DNA of 28,062 nt from Selenomonadaceae bacterium (GTDB lineage: Bacteria > Bacillota > Negativicutes > Selenomonadales > Selenomonadaceae): contig JAFSUE010000091.1 in NCBI GenBank assembly GCA_017445435.1, positions 1 to 28,062 on the forward strand. Reading direction: 5' to 3'. The position numbers and the translations under genes are program-made. How positions within the stretch are numbered: the first letter of the stretch is position 1; each line of letters starts with the position of its first letter. Below the pieces are notes generated by a model. It was given only the letters and a program-made list of their open reading frames with translations, was not told where the DNA came from and made no database searches. This document shows, in pieces, positions 14,140 through 23,251 of this stretch.

Positions 14140-14174
14140 CATTACGCATTACGCATTAAGCATTACGCATTAAT
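14140..14174 (-). repeat. ATTACGCATT-type repeat overlapping the end of a gene
   Basis: CATTACGCATTACGCATT followed by AAGCATTACGCATTAAT. It resembles the copies at 17151-17226 and 23002-23036. The last codons (L-M-R-N-A-stop) of the metallophosphoesterase gene lie inside it. Confidence 0.85.
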
Positions 14175-15409
14175 TTAAATTTGTCCAAAATTTCGCCGTC
14201 GACGGTCTGACAAGTCAACGCTAAACTTTCCGCGCTAACGTCAAGCGTAATGTACGATTCAGGCTCGGTATTAAGATTCGGCGCCGTCACGTCATCAATC
14301 TGTGAATTTCTTTCAACATATTTTTGATCGCCCGACCTGCCGCAGAGAATGTACAAAGTTCCCCGCGCAGATTTTTTTTGCTGAAAAATTTTCCCGCGAT
14401 TTCTGTACGTGTGCAAATGCCCCGTGAAAACTACGTCAATTTCTAGTTCGTCGAAAAGCGGCATAAAAATTTCTGCAATGTCGTTAAAATTATCCGCCGT
14501 GTAGTCATAAATATCTTTGTGCATTAAAACAATTTTCCAGCGCCTATTAGTATTTGCCGCGTCACGCCGTAGCCAGTAATTTTGTTCGTCCTGCAAATTT
14601 TTTGTGAACATATCCAGTTCCAAAAATTGCGTATTCAGTACGAAAAAATGCGCCGCTCCGTAGTCGAAGGAATAAAAATAACCGCCGAAATTTTTAACGC
14701 CATTCGACGGCAAATTAAATTGGTGGAGATAATCGACGGGCAAATAATTCAGCCAATCTAAATTGTAGCATTCGTGATTTCCCATGACTGGCGCGAAAAT
14801 TCTTTCAGACAAAACAAAAGCGGCGGCAAGATACCACGCCCGCCATTGGTACGCCGCCTGCCCATTGTCGACTAAATCGCCGATAACCGTGAAAAGTTCC
14901 GCGTCAGGATATTTTTTTGCCGCAGTGTCAGCAACTTTTTGCCACACGTCGTAGTTGACGCATTGCGAATCGCTGAAAATTAACATCTGAAAATTTCCGT
15001 AGCCAGCAGTACGCAAATTTTGCCAACTAGTCGCGGAATTTTCGGCAATTATTCTGAAACGGTACAAACTTTCGGGCTTGAGATTTTCCAACGTGCAAGT
15101 GTAAATGTAAATAGTCGCGTCGTCCTGCTGAAAAATTTCAAAGGTTGCCGCGCAGAAGTTAGCGCCGTCGCCAATAAGTTGATATTCAATTTGTACGCCG
15201 TTCAATTCTTCGTCGGACTGCCACATTATGACGCGGGCAGTACGTGAATCTTTCGTGACGATTTGCCGCAAAAATTTTACTTGCCGTAGCGGTTTATAGC
15301 CGTCCTGCGGTTCATGCAAATTTTCATAACGTGCCGCCTCCGCCAATTTTGGAAAGTACGCGCCAAGTCCTAAGCTCAACAAAATTTTTATGAACAATCG
15401 ACGGCTCAA
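14156..15409 (-). CDS. Tat-exported calcineurin-type metallophosphoesterase, 417 aa
   Basis: The N-terminus has a twin-arginine motif (SRRLFIK), a hydrophobic stretch and a likely cleavage site near AEA, so it is probably folded in the cytoplasm and exported by Tat. A fibronectin-like domain (about 40-135) with a purple-acid-phosphatase style precedes the catalytic domain. The metal motifs are FSDSQ, GDLVDNG, GNHEC, LMHKD and GHLHTYRN, in the usual order for the superfamily; the Gln in DSQ is normal in some branches. Substrate cannot be told. The start is TTG at 15409, supported by AAAGGAG (15417-15424 on the plus strand) at proper spacing. It follows tsaE by 68 bp in the same direction. The C-terminal MRNA residues are encoded by an invading repeat. 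Confidence 0.88.
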   Translation of the reverse strand: MSRRLFIKILLSLGLGAYFPKLAEAARYENLHEPQDGYKPLRQVKFLRQIVTKDSRTARVIMWQSDEELNGVQIEYQLIGDGANFCAATFEIFQQDDATIYIYTCTLENLKPESLYRFRIIAENSATSWQNLRTAGYGNFQMLIFSDSQCVNYDVWQKVADTAAKKYPDAELFTVIGDLVDNGQAAYQWRAWYLAAAFVLSERIFAPVMGNHECYNLDWLNYLPVDYLHQFNLPSNGVKNFGGYFYSFDYGAAHFFVLNTQFLELDMFTKNLQDEQNYWLRRDAANTNRRWKIVLMHKDIYDYTADNFNDIAEIFMPLFDELEIDVVFTGHLHTYRNRGKIFQQKKSARGTLYILCGRSGDQKYVERNSQIDDVTAPNLNTEPESYITLDVSAESLALTCQTVDGEILDKFKLMRNA

Positions 15410-15477
15410 AATTTTTTCTCCTTTTAGTCAGTAGTTAGTAGTAAAAAATCCTATCTCCTACACCCTACGTCCTAATT

Positions 15478-15960
15478 TCAATCATCATTGCTAACGAAGT
15501 CGCCCAATTCATTTATAAAATCTTCGTGTTCTTCACCGATACAAGAAAAATTTATTCGTCGCAAATTTTTAGCATCTTTAAGCCGTTCAATTTCAATCAG
15601 CACATAATTTTCTGGCAAAGCGTCAGGAAATTTTTCCGCCCACTCAATAAAAACAATTCCTTCAGGAAAATCTGTATATTCATAAAAGCCAATGTCTTCC
15701 AGTTCATCTTCATTTTCAATGCGGTACAAGTCAAAGTGAACTATTGGGCAAAATCCTTCGTAAATATTCATCAAATTGAAAGTCGGGCTGGTAACTTCAC
15801 CTTGTACGCCCAACGTCCGCGCCATACTTTGCACGAATAAAGTTTTGCCAACGCCTAAATCGCCTTCAAGACAAATCACCGTACCTTCACGAACGCGTTT
15901 AGCAACTTTTTCCGCCAATTTTACCGTCCCGTATGGGGACTGTGTTATATGAGTAAACAT
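15478..15960 (-). CDS. tsaE: tRNA threonylcarbamoyladenosine biosynthesis ATPase TsaE, 160 aa
   Basis: TsaE is needed, with TsaB and TsaD, to place the t6A modification at position 37 of ANN-decoding tRNAs. The Walker A motif GDLGVGKT (33-40) is followed by the family hallmark TSPTFNLMNIYEG and a HFDLYRIE block. The motif FIEWAEKFPDALP is also typical, and the length is normal. Its ribosome site AAGGAAAGG lies upstream of the ATG at 15960. A putative promoter with an extended -10 precedes it, so it can be transcribed independently of the upstream 360-aa gene. The metallophosphoesterase gene downstream probably shares the transcript. In most Bacillota tsaE is followed by tsaB; this is not so here. 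Confidence 0.95.
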   Translation of the reverse strand: MFTHITQSPYGTVKLAEKVAKRVREGTVICLEGDLGVGKTLFVQSMARTLGVQGEVTSPTFNLMNIYEGFCPIVHFDLYRIENEDELEDIGFYEYTDFPEGIVFIEWAEKFPDALPENYVLIEIERLKDAKNLRRINFSCIGEEHEDFINELGDFVSNDD

Positions 15961-15991
15961 TTTCGCCTTTCCTTCATCAAAAATTTTGCAT

Positions 15992-16020
15992 ACTATATCA
16001 CATTCCGCTAAAAGTTGAAA
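15992..16020 (-). promoter_or_regulatory. Putative sigma-A promoter for tsaE
   Basis: On the minus strand TTTCAA (16015-16020), a 17-bp spacer and TGA-TATAGT (extended -10, 15992-16000). The -35 is weak, and the extended -10 carries the case. It lies 32 bp upstream of the tsaE start. Confidence 0.45.
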
Positions 16021-16044
16021 GTAATTTATCAGCGCGAAAAATTT

Positions 16045-17127
16045 TTAATCGGCGAAAGTAAAAAGTTTTTGTAGCCGTTGCAAGTCAATCGTCGTTAAAT
16101 GCGAAAGGTCATTTCTTGCATGGTACGCCAATTCTAAAAGTTCCCAATCTGCAGGGTTGAATAAAAAGTGATTGCCGCCGTAAAAGTGCAAGTGCCGCAG
16201 TTCCATATCCCAAGGATCATTTAAAATTTTTCCAAATTCATCTTTGACTGGCAGAATATGTTTGAGACGCGAAAAATTTTTCTCAATGAATTGACCGCGT
16301 AATTGTTCAAGCGTCGGCAGTAGGAATTGCGCTTGACACTCCCAAACTGCGCGGGAAAAAATTCTGTTGTCGAAGTTCGGAACAATTTTTTTAACAAAGT
16401 CAATGCCGTCGGTAAAAAGTTCAACCGTCGCTAAATTTTTTGCAAGTATCGCCGATTGTCCAGAAAGTTTTGCCGCTAGAGTTGACGTATAAAGTTTTTC
16501 CTGCGTCGTGAGTTTGGAATTTTCTAGCAAGTTTATTGCAAAAAATTGTACGTCGTACGGCGTAAGATAATCTGAAAGGCGCGTTAAACTTGGTGAGGGG
16601 TTATCTTCACAAGTCACGAAAATTATTGAGCCAGTTGAGTTTGCGGAATTTTTATTGAAGTCAACAACTGCCGAAGTTAGCCAGTTGACTTTGCGTCTAA
16701 GCTTGACGATGACCGCGTAGCCGCCGAAAGTATTTTGTGCCGCCAAATCTGCAAGCGGTGAATCTTTCGTGAAGTCGCGCAGGAAATTTGACGCAAATTT
16801 TTCAGTCAACGCCGTTACAAAGTCTTCAGCGTCGCCCTTTTCGTCGTAGTCAAAAATTTCTACATTCAATGAAACGTGACGCCGTGAAATTTTATAAACA
16901 AGCATTTGTACAAAACCTTCAAGGTCAACTTTTGGCAAGTGAGCGGCGGCGGCGCAATGTTTATCGACGGCATCAGCGGCAGTGTTTGTAAAGCGGCGGG
17001 CGCCTGGTACCATTCGCCACCATGATGAAAGTTCGTCATTGTCAAGCGGTTGTAATTTATCAAAATCAATTTTATTTTCGTTCGTCGCTGAATTTAAAAG
17101 GGATATTCGCGAATTAATTTTTGCCAT
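16045..17127 (-). CDS. Unrecognised 360-aa protein with possible HEPN-like motif, partner of the giant ATPase
   Basis: I do not recognise the family. The N-terminal part carries DNDELSSWWRMVPGARRF, a segment rich in aromatic residues. The middle (about 85-260) is alpha/beta with no P-loop seen (YAVIVKLRRK, then SIIFVTCED), and the C-terminal third is helical. Near the end it has LAYHARNDLSHLTTI with R338-N-D-L-S-H343, the R-x4-H pattern of HEPN RNases and other HEPN folds. This motif is short and could be chance. AGGAGGT precedes the ATG at 17127 (about 12 bp spacing). It lies 103 bp downstream of the 1882-aa ATPase gene, same strand, with a long hairpin between them, so they are probably co-transcribed. 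A regulatory or effector role is inference. Confidence 0.7.
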   Translation of the reverse strand: MAKINSRISLLNSATNENKIDFDKLQPLDNDELSSWWRMVPGARRFTNTAADAVDKHCAAAAHLPKVDLEGFVQMLVYKISRRHVSLNVEIFDYDEKGDAEDFVTALTEKFASNFLRDFTKDSPLADLAAQNTFGGYAVIVKLRRKVNWLTSAVVDFNKNSANSTGSIIFVTCEDNPSPSLTRLSDYLTPYDVQFFAINLLENSKLTTQEKLYTSTLAAKLSGQSAILAKNLATVELFTDGIDFVKKIVPNFDNRIFSRAVWECQAQFLLPTLEQLRGQFIEKNFSRLKHILPVKDEFGKILNDPWDMELRHLHFYGGNHFLFNPADWELLELAYHARNDLSHLTTIDLQRLQKLFTFAD

Positions 17128-17150
17128 ACTAAGTAATAACCTCCTAGAGA

Positions 17151-17226
17151 TAATGAGTAATTAGGAATGCGTAATGAGGAATGATAACGTCTTCATTACT
17201 CATTACGCATTAAGCATTACTAATTA
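17151..17226. repeat. Long imperfect inverted repeat built from ATTACGCATT-type units
   Basis: Arm 17151-17184 and arm 17193-17226 are reverse complements at 28 of 34 positions around an 8-base loop (TAACGTCT). The arms consist of TAATGCGTAATGAG-like repeats. The hairpin lies in the 103-bp space between two same-strand genes and could be a processing or stability signal. Confidence 0.85.
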
Positions 17227-17230
17227 AAAA

Positions 17231-20200
17231 TTATTCTTTGTCGCCCAACGTACCGTAAGAGTCAAGCTTTTTATTAGCCTCCTCAACCGTACCCATCATA
17301 TGCCAAAAAGCATAACGATTAAATTCAAATTTGCCGTCCGCCCTGCGCAAAATGTTAAGCGTAACCATTTCGTCAAGCAACGATAAAAGTTCAGCGTCAG
17401 AAAGTTTACCAATCTTTTCAACGCCGCACATTAAGCAGTAGTCTTTAATATCGTTGAGACTTACGCCGACTGGACGCCCATTTTCATAGTACGCCATTGC
17501 AACGGCAAGCGCCAAAATTTCATAATAATTATCATCGTCAAGGCAAAGTGTAATTTGAAATTTCTGCCGAATCTCTTCTTGAAATTCGCGGTTGCCGAGT
17601 ACGTTTTTCAAATATTCATCGTCGAGAGTGTACGGCGGATTTTTCACCACGTCAAAATTCTGCTTAGTGTAGTTAGCGCCGACAGCGTCAACCAACATTT
17701 TACAGTAATACTGAATCGAGCCAGGATAATAATTTGTACGGCTGAAAATCGCGCTGATTAAACTTTCATCAGAAATTCTAAAACCGAGCCAACTCATTGG
17801 CTTAACTAAAAGTTCCATTGCGTCCGACGGCTTGAAAGGCAAAACTGAAATGTGATTCAAGTTGCCGAAACTGGAATTTTGTTCAAACCTTATAACTTTG
17901 TGCAAGCCAGCCAATACGAATTTGAATTGACCGTTGAAACTTACAAGCAGTTCGCGCAGTACGTTTATTGCCGTTTCGCAATCTTTATCGCTTAAAAACG
18001 TGTCGCTTTCGTCCATAAGCAGTAAAAGTTTTTTCGGCTTGTCAATGCCGCCGAATTGCCCATTGAGAAGTTTACGCATTTTGAAGGAAAATTCTTCCCA
18101 ATTCTGCGCGTCGCCGATAAGTTTAGCGTTGGAAAGTTCATAAACAATTTTTTTCAGCGTCTGTTCACTGTTCAAATTTTTCAAGTCAATGAAGAAGGCG
18201 TAGCTAAGCTGACGTGGATTATTTTCAATGTTGCGTACCTGCCGCAGTAAAGCAGATTTGCCGAGTTGCCGTCCGCCGTAGACAAAGACAGGTCCCGACA
18301 TATCGCGAATTTGATCGAGTTCCTCCGACCGTCCAATAAACATTTCAGGAGGAACTACGCCGCCAGTTGTATAAGGTTGAACGCGGGCAAATGGTAATGC
18401 CGTTTGCAACATACGCTTGCCACGCGTCGCCTTGTCGAAGTTTGCAAGGTAAAGCGCCATAACTTTATCCAGCACGAGAATATTTTTTAAATTCGTCGTC
18501 AACTTCATAATTCGCGCTAAACTGCGGCGTTCAGGCAACGTCATTGAAATATCCAGCAGACAAATTGCGCCACGATCAACCGTCATTTCGCCAAGAACTT
18601 GTGCAATGTTATCGTAGCGGCGGTTAGCGCCTAAGTAAATGACTTCAAGTCCCTTGCTGTAAATTTCCGTGCCGAAAACTGCGAAGGGATGCGGGTAACT
18701 TTCACGCGCTTTAATCGGTTCATCAAAAGTTATCGTGTAGGATTTTTGATTGAGCGTATCAAAATTTTTCGCCGTGATTCTTCCGCCAGCGTAGCCAAGA
18801 TGACTTAAAATTTCAATGACGGCAGATTCAATCGCGTTATTTTGCCCAGAGTGAAGACCTTGCCAGCCGTGCAGGAAGTCAACGGCGTCTTGCTTTTCAC
18901 GATTCATCTTGCTGTGAAGACGCTGTTTAAACGCGCCTTCAACCGAGCCGTTAGCGCTGTTAATTGCGCGGTAAAGCGTTTCGTAGTCATTCAAAAAATT
19001 TTCCAGCGTCGAAAGGTCGTAACCTGTCACGTCAAGTTCAGTTAAAAGGTTGCCGCCTTCCGTTTCAAGCCGATTCATATAATCTTCGGCAACGGTCAAG
19101 TTCATCAACTCAATTTGACGGCGAATGTTGGCAAGTATTGGGTAGCGCGTATCAAGCGTTTCACCTTCATTTAAATTTTTCTCCAGCTTTTCTTCCAACT
19201 TATTCAGCCGCTTAGTAAGTGCCGTTTTCTGCGGAATGGAAGTTTTATTGATTGACGCGTTGCAAGCGTTGATGAAACGTTGGAACAAGCCAGCGTTTTT
19301 AGTCTGCATAAAATGTTTTCGCGCCTCAACGACGGCGTCAATATAAAATTCAATTTTTTCTTGGTCAGTGATTCGCGAATAGTTACGCGCCAATTCTAAA
19401 TCGCTTAAAAATTCGGTGTAGACGCGGTCAATTTGCCTGTCAACTTGCCTATCAAGTCCGCTAATTTTACGTTTAATTTCTTCGTCGGGAATGTTCAACT
19501 GCGGCAGATAAAATTTTGCAAGGTGCTGTAAAATTCCGCAGTCATAATTTCTAAGCGACGCTTCATAAGCACTTTTCAAGGCGTCAGAAAAAGTTTTCGA
19601 CTTCATTTCCGATTCAAAGTTCATCACGCGATTTTTCAGCGAAAATTCCTCAACGCCAAATGAATTTATCGTCGGCAAACCGTTTTCAATCTCAATGTAA
19701 TTTGCCGTTAAAATGCAATCGCGATAAGTCAACGTGACATTTTCACCATTGATTCTGCGTTCAAGATTTTCCACGAAGATTTTAAAAATAATTTGTCCGA
19801 GATTAACTTTTTTATCAGCACGCGCCATTTGCTTTTTCAAGTCAGCTAAACTTTCAAGCGCTCTTTCGACTGGTGCGGACGGCTTGCCAGAAGTCGACGA
19901 TTCACTAAGATTTTTTTTCGCGTAAACGTAATTAACTAGCGCCGTCAAACACTGTTTCATAACGCCCGTGACACGTTTGCGCTTAGGACCTTTGAACGGT
20001 TCACGTTCTTTGCGTACAAGTTGAACTTGTGGATTGTTCCAGACTTTGTCTAAGAATTCATCAATTTTCTTTTCAGAAAAAATTTCTTCGTGAATCTGCA
20101 CGGCAATCTCCGCCATAAGTGCGCTTAAGTCTGTGTCTTCAAACTGGCGGCAAAAATCTAAAATTTCTTCCGAGCTAAAATCGTTGACGCTCAAATATTT

Positions 20201-22879
20201 GCGCAAAAGTCCATTGTTGCTAAAAATTTGCTGAATTAAATCTTTAACGCGGCGGTGATTAACATCTGAATGTAAAAGGCTGTCAGAAATATTTTTCGCC
20301 GTCTCAATTTGTACAAGCGCTTGCTGAAAATTATCTTCGCTACTGCTACCTTCGCCGACAAGACAATCTGCAAAGGCGCGGTGCGTTTTTTCCGTGAAGT
20401 TATTGAAAAGGCTAATTAAATTTTTCGCGGCAGGAAAATTTTTCAGCGCGGCGTTAGATTTATCTTCATTGAGTTGACGCCACGATTTTTGAATTTGATA
20501 ACTGGTAGGGTCAGGCGGTGCGAAAAATCCTTTAATCAACGCGGCAAGGTTAAGGTAATCGAAAGTTTTTCCAACGTTCGCTTTTGGAATTTCAACAGTG
20601 TTTGTCCAAAATGCAAATGGGTCAATGTGCCGCGCAGTTGAACTTGTCAAGGGATCGTTGATGATAAAGCCAATTTCATCGGCAAGGTGCGCCGCCCAAT
20701 TTTCAGCGTCAGGTTCACTTTGCGCGATAAAATCTTTCAGCGCGTGAAGTGCCAGCATACCACGACTTATAGCGCCGATTTTAAAAAGGTTTGTAATGCC
20801 CGTGACGCCGTCGACTTTTGCAAGGTCATTTTCAACCGTAGAAACAATTTCTACAGACGGTTCAACTTTTTCAGCGTCAGATTTTTTTTCAGCAGACGCA
20901 GGAACTTTTTCTTCAACCGTCGATTCGTCGTCAAAGTCCGTGTCGTAAATTTCAGCGCTTGCCATTTCATCAGCGGCAGTGGAAGTTTCAGACGCTGTAA
21001 AATTTTTTTCGTCGTAAATATTGGCGTCAACGTCAATAGTAGTTTCATCATCAACTAAGTTGAAATCGCCGCTTGTGTCGAATGAAATATTTTCATCATC
21101 TTTATCCAGTGAATCACCAAACAGGGAAGGTTCATTTTGTAACAAAGATGACGGCGTAACGTCTTTAGAAAATAAATCTTTGTCATCATCTTCAAAAATT
21201 TCAGCCGCCCCGTCGCTGTCGTCGTCGTCATTTTCGCCGTCATCATCGTCAGAAATTTTTTTATCGTCGTCGAAAAGCGTACCAGTAATTTCAGACTTCT
21301 GCGCGGGAATGTTTCTAGACGTTTCAAAAAGTTTTTTAGTACGTTGTTTTAATGAAAGACGCCCAAATTTGCAGTGAATCATCCAATCATCAAATTCAAA
21401 ATCTTTGCCAGTCGAAGTGAAAAGACCGTCAGGCGTACACATAAAAAAGGTTATGCCTTTGAACTTTATCATGTCGAAAAGTTTCAGCCAGGCTAAATCT
21501 GATTCGTTGAAAGCGATAATGAAAACTGCCTTGACTTCAAAGCCCGCGTTAATTTCATTGTCAATCAGCTGGCGAAATTTCGCGATACCTTCAGCCCAAT
21601 CAACGCCCAAAAGATTCAGTGACAACGTAATCACGACGTGCGTTGTATTTTCATCGACTTTACGTTCAGCGCGGGCGAATGGAATTTGCGTATTGTACTC
21701 AAAAGGAAGTTTGAGACCGTCGCGAACTTTCGGCTCAATCGTTTTCAAAAGTGCAAAGCGCAGGGAAAAAATCAGCGCTTGAAAATCATCATCAAAAATC
21801 GGTGCGGAAGTGCGAATGTTGCGGAATACGCGGCTACAAAGTTCATAACCATAATTATTGAGAAAATAAAATTGACGTTCGCGCCAAGTGACTTTATCGG
21901 CAATTCCCCACGTAAAAAGTTTTTCCAGTATGGCGGGAATGAAAATTGAAAGGCGCTTAGTAAATTTTCCACTACGTTTAATTTTGTCGGGGTCTTCCTT
22001 GAAAAAAAGTCTGGCGTCCATAAAAAGTTTGAAAATTGGTAACGGGTCAGCAGAGCCAGTCAGTTCGTGCAATTTGTTGTTAAAAGATTTTACGCTGAAA
22101 TTTTTCTTCGACGTAGATTTTTCAATCGTAAAGCTAGAGTTATCGAAAATGACAAGTGATAAATCAAGCGGCGGTTTAATCTTCCTAGCCTTGACTTGAA
22201 CGGCGCTAATAGTTTGAGCATTTGGCGTAAGCGCAGATTTTTTGTCAACCTTTTCGACAACGTTTTCTTGCGGTTCAACTTCAACGGTTTCAACAGGGCG
22301 CGGGAAGTGCAGTTTATTTTGTGACAGCGCCATTAATAAAATGGGATTGTCGGGAAAACTTTGTACTGCCTCAAGATATTTTTCCGTAGTAAGTGTTTCA
22401 TTGCTGGAAACAATTTCAGTGAGCAGAATAAATTTTTCAGCCGCCTTTGCAAGGTTCACAGCGTCAATCTTTGCAGCCCTATTTTTAAGATATTCCGCCT
22501 GCAGGACAACTTTGCGCAGGGACTTAACCATATTTTCATCCTGCGAATCTAAAACGATTGTAGGAATTTTTGAAAGGATTTGCGAAATTTCTTCGCGCTT
22601 AAAATTTTGTTCAAGGTTCACAAGTAATTTATCTACTTGTTCAAGTTTGCCTGAAGTGGCGGCGCGTTTAGTTTGTTCAACTGATGAAAATTTTTCTTGA
22701 GCTTCTAAAATTTGTTTTAAAAGTGTGTTGACTTCCTCTGAATCTGCGTCTATGAAAAAGCCTTTGTCGATTGATGCGGCTATGTCGGCTAAGATTGGGC
22801 GCAATCTAATCCGTGACGCTTCCATTTTTTGGAAAAGTTCTCGAAGTCGCAAAATAATTTCTGAATCGACGCTTTCCAT
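17231..22879 (-). CDS. Giant 1882-aa protein with C-terminal STAND/AAA-type ATPase
   Basis: The recognised part is C-terminal. Residues from about 1505 carry VPPEMFIGRSEELDQI and a Walker A, GGRQLGKSALL, with Lys1541. Walker B is LLLLMDESD (Asp1623, Glu1624), followed by a sensor-like KFVLAGLHK. A winged-helix-like tail ends the protein. An alpha/beta segment (about 1340-1480, with GLEVIYLGANRRYD and GAICLLDISMTLPERRS) precedes it. The first 1300 residues are not recognised: helical N-terminus, then an intensely acidic, probably disordered stretch (about 535-690, many DDD and EE), then long coiled-coil-like helices. No signal peptide or membrane helix is seen. GGAGGAG precedes the ATG at 22879. 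STAND ATPases often act as sensors in signalling or defence; here the target is unknown. Confidence 0.85.
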   Translation of the reverse strand: MESVDSEIILRLRELFQKMEASRIRLRPILADIAASIDKGFFIDADSEEVNTLLKQILEAQEKFSSVEQTKRAATSGKLEQVDKLLVNLEQNFKREEISQILSKIPTIVLDSQDENMVKSLRKVVLQAEYLKNRAAKIDAVNLAKAAEKFILLTEIVSSNETLTTEKYLEAVQSFPDNPILLMALSQNKLHFPRPVETVEVEPQENVVEKVDKKSALTPNAQTISAVQVKARKIKPPLDLSLVIFDNSSFTIEKSTSKKNFSVKSFNNKLHELTGSADPLPIFKLFMDARLFFKEDPDKIKRSGKFTKRLSIFIPAILEKLFTWGIADKVTWRERQFYFLNNYGYELCSRVFRNIRTSAPIFDDDFQALIFSLRFALLKTIEPKVRDGLKLPFEYNTQIPFARAERKVDENTTHVVITLSLNLLGVDWAEGIAKFRQLIDNEINAGFEVKAVFIIAFNESDLAWLKLFDMIKFKGITFFMCTPDGLFTSTGKDFEFDDWMIHCKFGRLSLKQRTKKLFETSRNIPAQKSEITGTLFDDDKKISDDDDGENDDDDSDGAAEIFEDDDKDLFSKDVTPSSLLQNEPSLFGDSLDKDDENISFDTSGDFNLVDDETTIDVDANIYDEKNFTASETSTAADEMASAEIYDTDFDDESTVEEKVPASAEKKSDAEKVEPSVEIVSTVENDLAKVDGVTGITNLFKIGAISRGMLALHALKDFIAQSEPDAENWAAHLADEIGFIINDPLTSSTARHIDPFAFWTNTVEIPKANVGKTFDYLNLAALIKGFFAPPDPTSYQIQKSWRQLNEDKSNAALKNFPAAKNLISLFNNFTEKTHRAFADCLVGEGSSSEDNFQQALVQIETAKNISDSLLHSDVNHRRVKDLIQQIFSNNGLLRKYLSVNDFSSEEILDFCRQFEDTDLSALMAEIAVQIHEEIFSEKKIDEFLDKVWNNPQVQLVRKEREPFKGPKRKRVTGVMKQCLTALVNYVYAKKNLSESSTSGKPSAPVERALESLADLKKQMARADKKVNLGQIIFKIFVENLERRINGENVTLTYRDCILTANYIEIENGLPTINSFGVEEFSLKNRVMNFESEMKSKTFSDALKSAYEASLRNYDCGILQHLAKFYLPQLNIPDEEIKRKISGLDRQVDRQIDRVYTEFLSDLELARNYSRITDQEKIEFYIDAVVEARKHFMQTKNAGLFQRFINACNASINKTSIPQKTALTKRLNKLEEKLEKNLNEGETLDTRYPILANIRRQIELMNLTVAEDYMNRLETEGGNLLTELDVTGYDLSTLENFLNDYETLYRAINSANGSVEGAFKQRLHSKMNREKQDAVDFLHGWQGLHSGQNNAIESAVIEILSHLGYAGGRITAKNFDTLNQKSYTITFDEPIKARESYPHPFAVFGTEIYSKGLEVIYLGANRRYDNIAQVLGEMTVDRGAICLLDISMTLPERRSLARIMKLTTNLKNILVLDKVMALYLANFDKATRGKRMLQTALPFARVQPYTTGGVVPPEMFIGRSEELDQIRDMSGPVFVYGGRQLGKSALLRQVRNIENNPRQLSYAFFIDLKNLNSEQTLKKIVYELSNAKLIGDAQNWEEFSFKMRKLLNGQFGGIDKPKKLLLLMDESDTFLSDKDCETAINVLRELLVSFNGQFKFVLAGLHKVIRFEQNSSFGNLNHISVLPFKPSDAMELLVKPMSWLGFRISDESLISAIFSRTNYYPGSIQYYCKMLVDAVGANYTKQNFDVVKNPPYTLDDEYLKNVLGNREFQEEIRQKFQITLCLDDDNYYEILALAVAMAYYENGRPVGVSLNDIKDYCLMCGVEKIGKLSDAELLSLLDEMVTLNILRRADGKFEFNRYAFWHMMGTVEEANKKLDSYGTLGDKE

Positions 22880-23001
22880 TAAAATCTCCTCCTTTGTCGT
22901 TGCGCTGAAAAAATTTTCTACGCTAACCGTAAATTACAAGTTCATTTTAATTAAACGTCGAAACAAAAAAATCCTGCCGCCCCTTTATAATCTGTGTTAA
23001 T

Positions 23002-23036
23002 ATTAATGCGTAATGCGGAATGCTTAATGCGTAATG
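23002..23036 (+). repeat. ATTACGCATT-type repeat
   Basis: ATTAATGCGTAATGCGGAAT followed by GCTTAATGCGTAATG, with a flank AAAAGTTACAAGCTAC that matches, with small gaps, the reverse complement of 14121-14139. The two copies therefore share a longer core and are the same element in opposite directions. Confidence 0.85.
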
Positions 23037-23068
23037 AAAAGTTACAAGCTACAACGGAGATGATTTTT

Positions 23069-23251
23069 TTGGCAAAATATTTAATGTTTCAAGGTACAAG
23101 TTCACACGTCGACAAAAGTATTTTAACGGCGCTTGATTTTTTATCTGTAAGATTTTTTCCAAAAATCCATAATAAAACTGAATGGCATTGCAAAATTTTT
23201 GTAAAAAAAATATTTTTTCCGCTATGTGAAGGTATAAAAATTTTTCGTTAG
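23069..23251 (+). pseudogene. cobQ: N-terminal remnant of cobyric acid synthase (cobQ)
   Basis: From TTG 23069, preceded by GGAGATG, the frame reads MAKYLMFQGTSSHVDKSILT, which is the very characteristic CobQ N-terminus (MAK-x-LM-x-QGT-S-SHVGKS). The glycine before the P-loop lysine is Asp here, and the sequence loses similarity after about 20 residues, ending in a low-complexity Lys/Phe tail and a stop at 23251. CobQ is about 500 residues, so only its first 4 percent survives. It reads as a decayed fragment of a cobalamin biosynthesis gene, left between a repeat and an intact gene. No other cob gene is seen nearby. Confidence 0.7.

Noticed and set aside
14156..15409. Inactive metallophosphoesterase because of DSQ instead of DxH
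   Set aside because: Other metal motifs (GDLVD, GNHE, GHLH) are intact, and Gln at this place occurs in active branches of the superfamily.
20687..21377. Plus-strand open frames opposite the acidic stretch of the giant gene
   Set aside because: They are antisense to a D/E-rich coding region, rich in Ser/Phe as expected from its complement, and lack ribosome sites.
22986..22991. Plus-strand TATAAT as a promoter
   Set aside because: No acceptable -35 lies 16-18 bp upstream, and the only gene it would serve is a decayed fragment.
14140..23036. CRISPR array from the ATTACGCATT-type repeats
   Set aside because: Copies are few, kilobases apart, variable in length and form simple short-period repeats with no spacer pattern.
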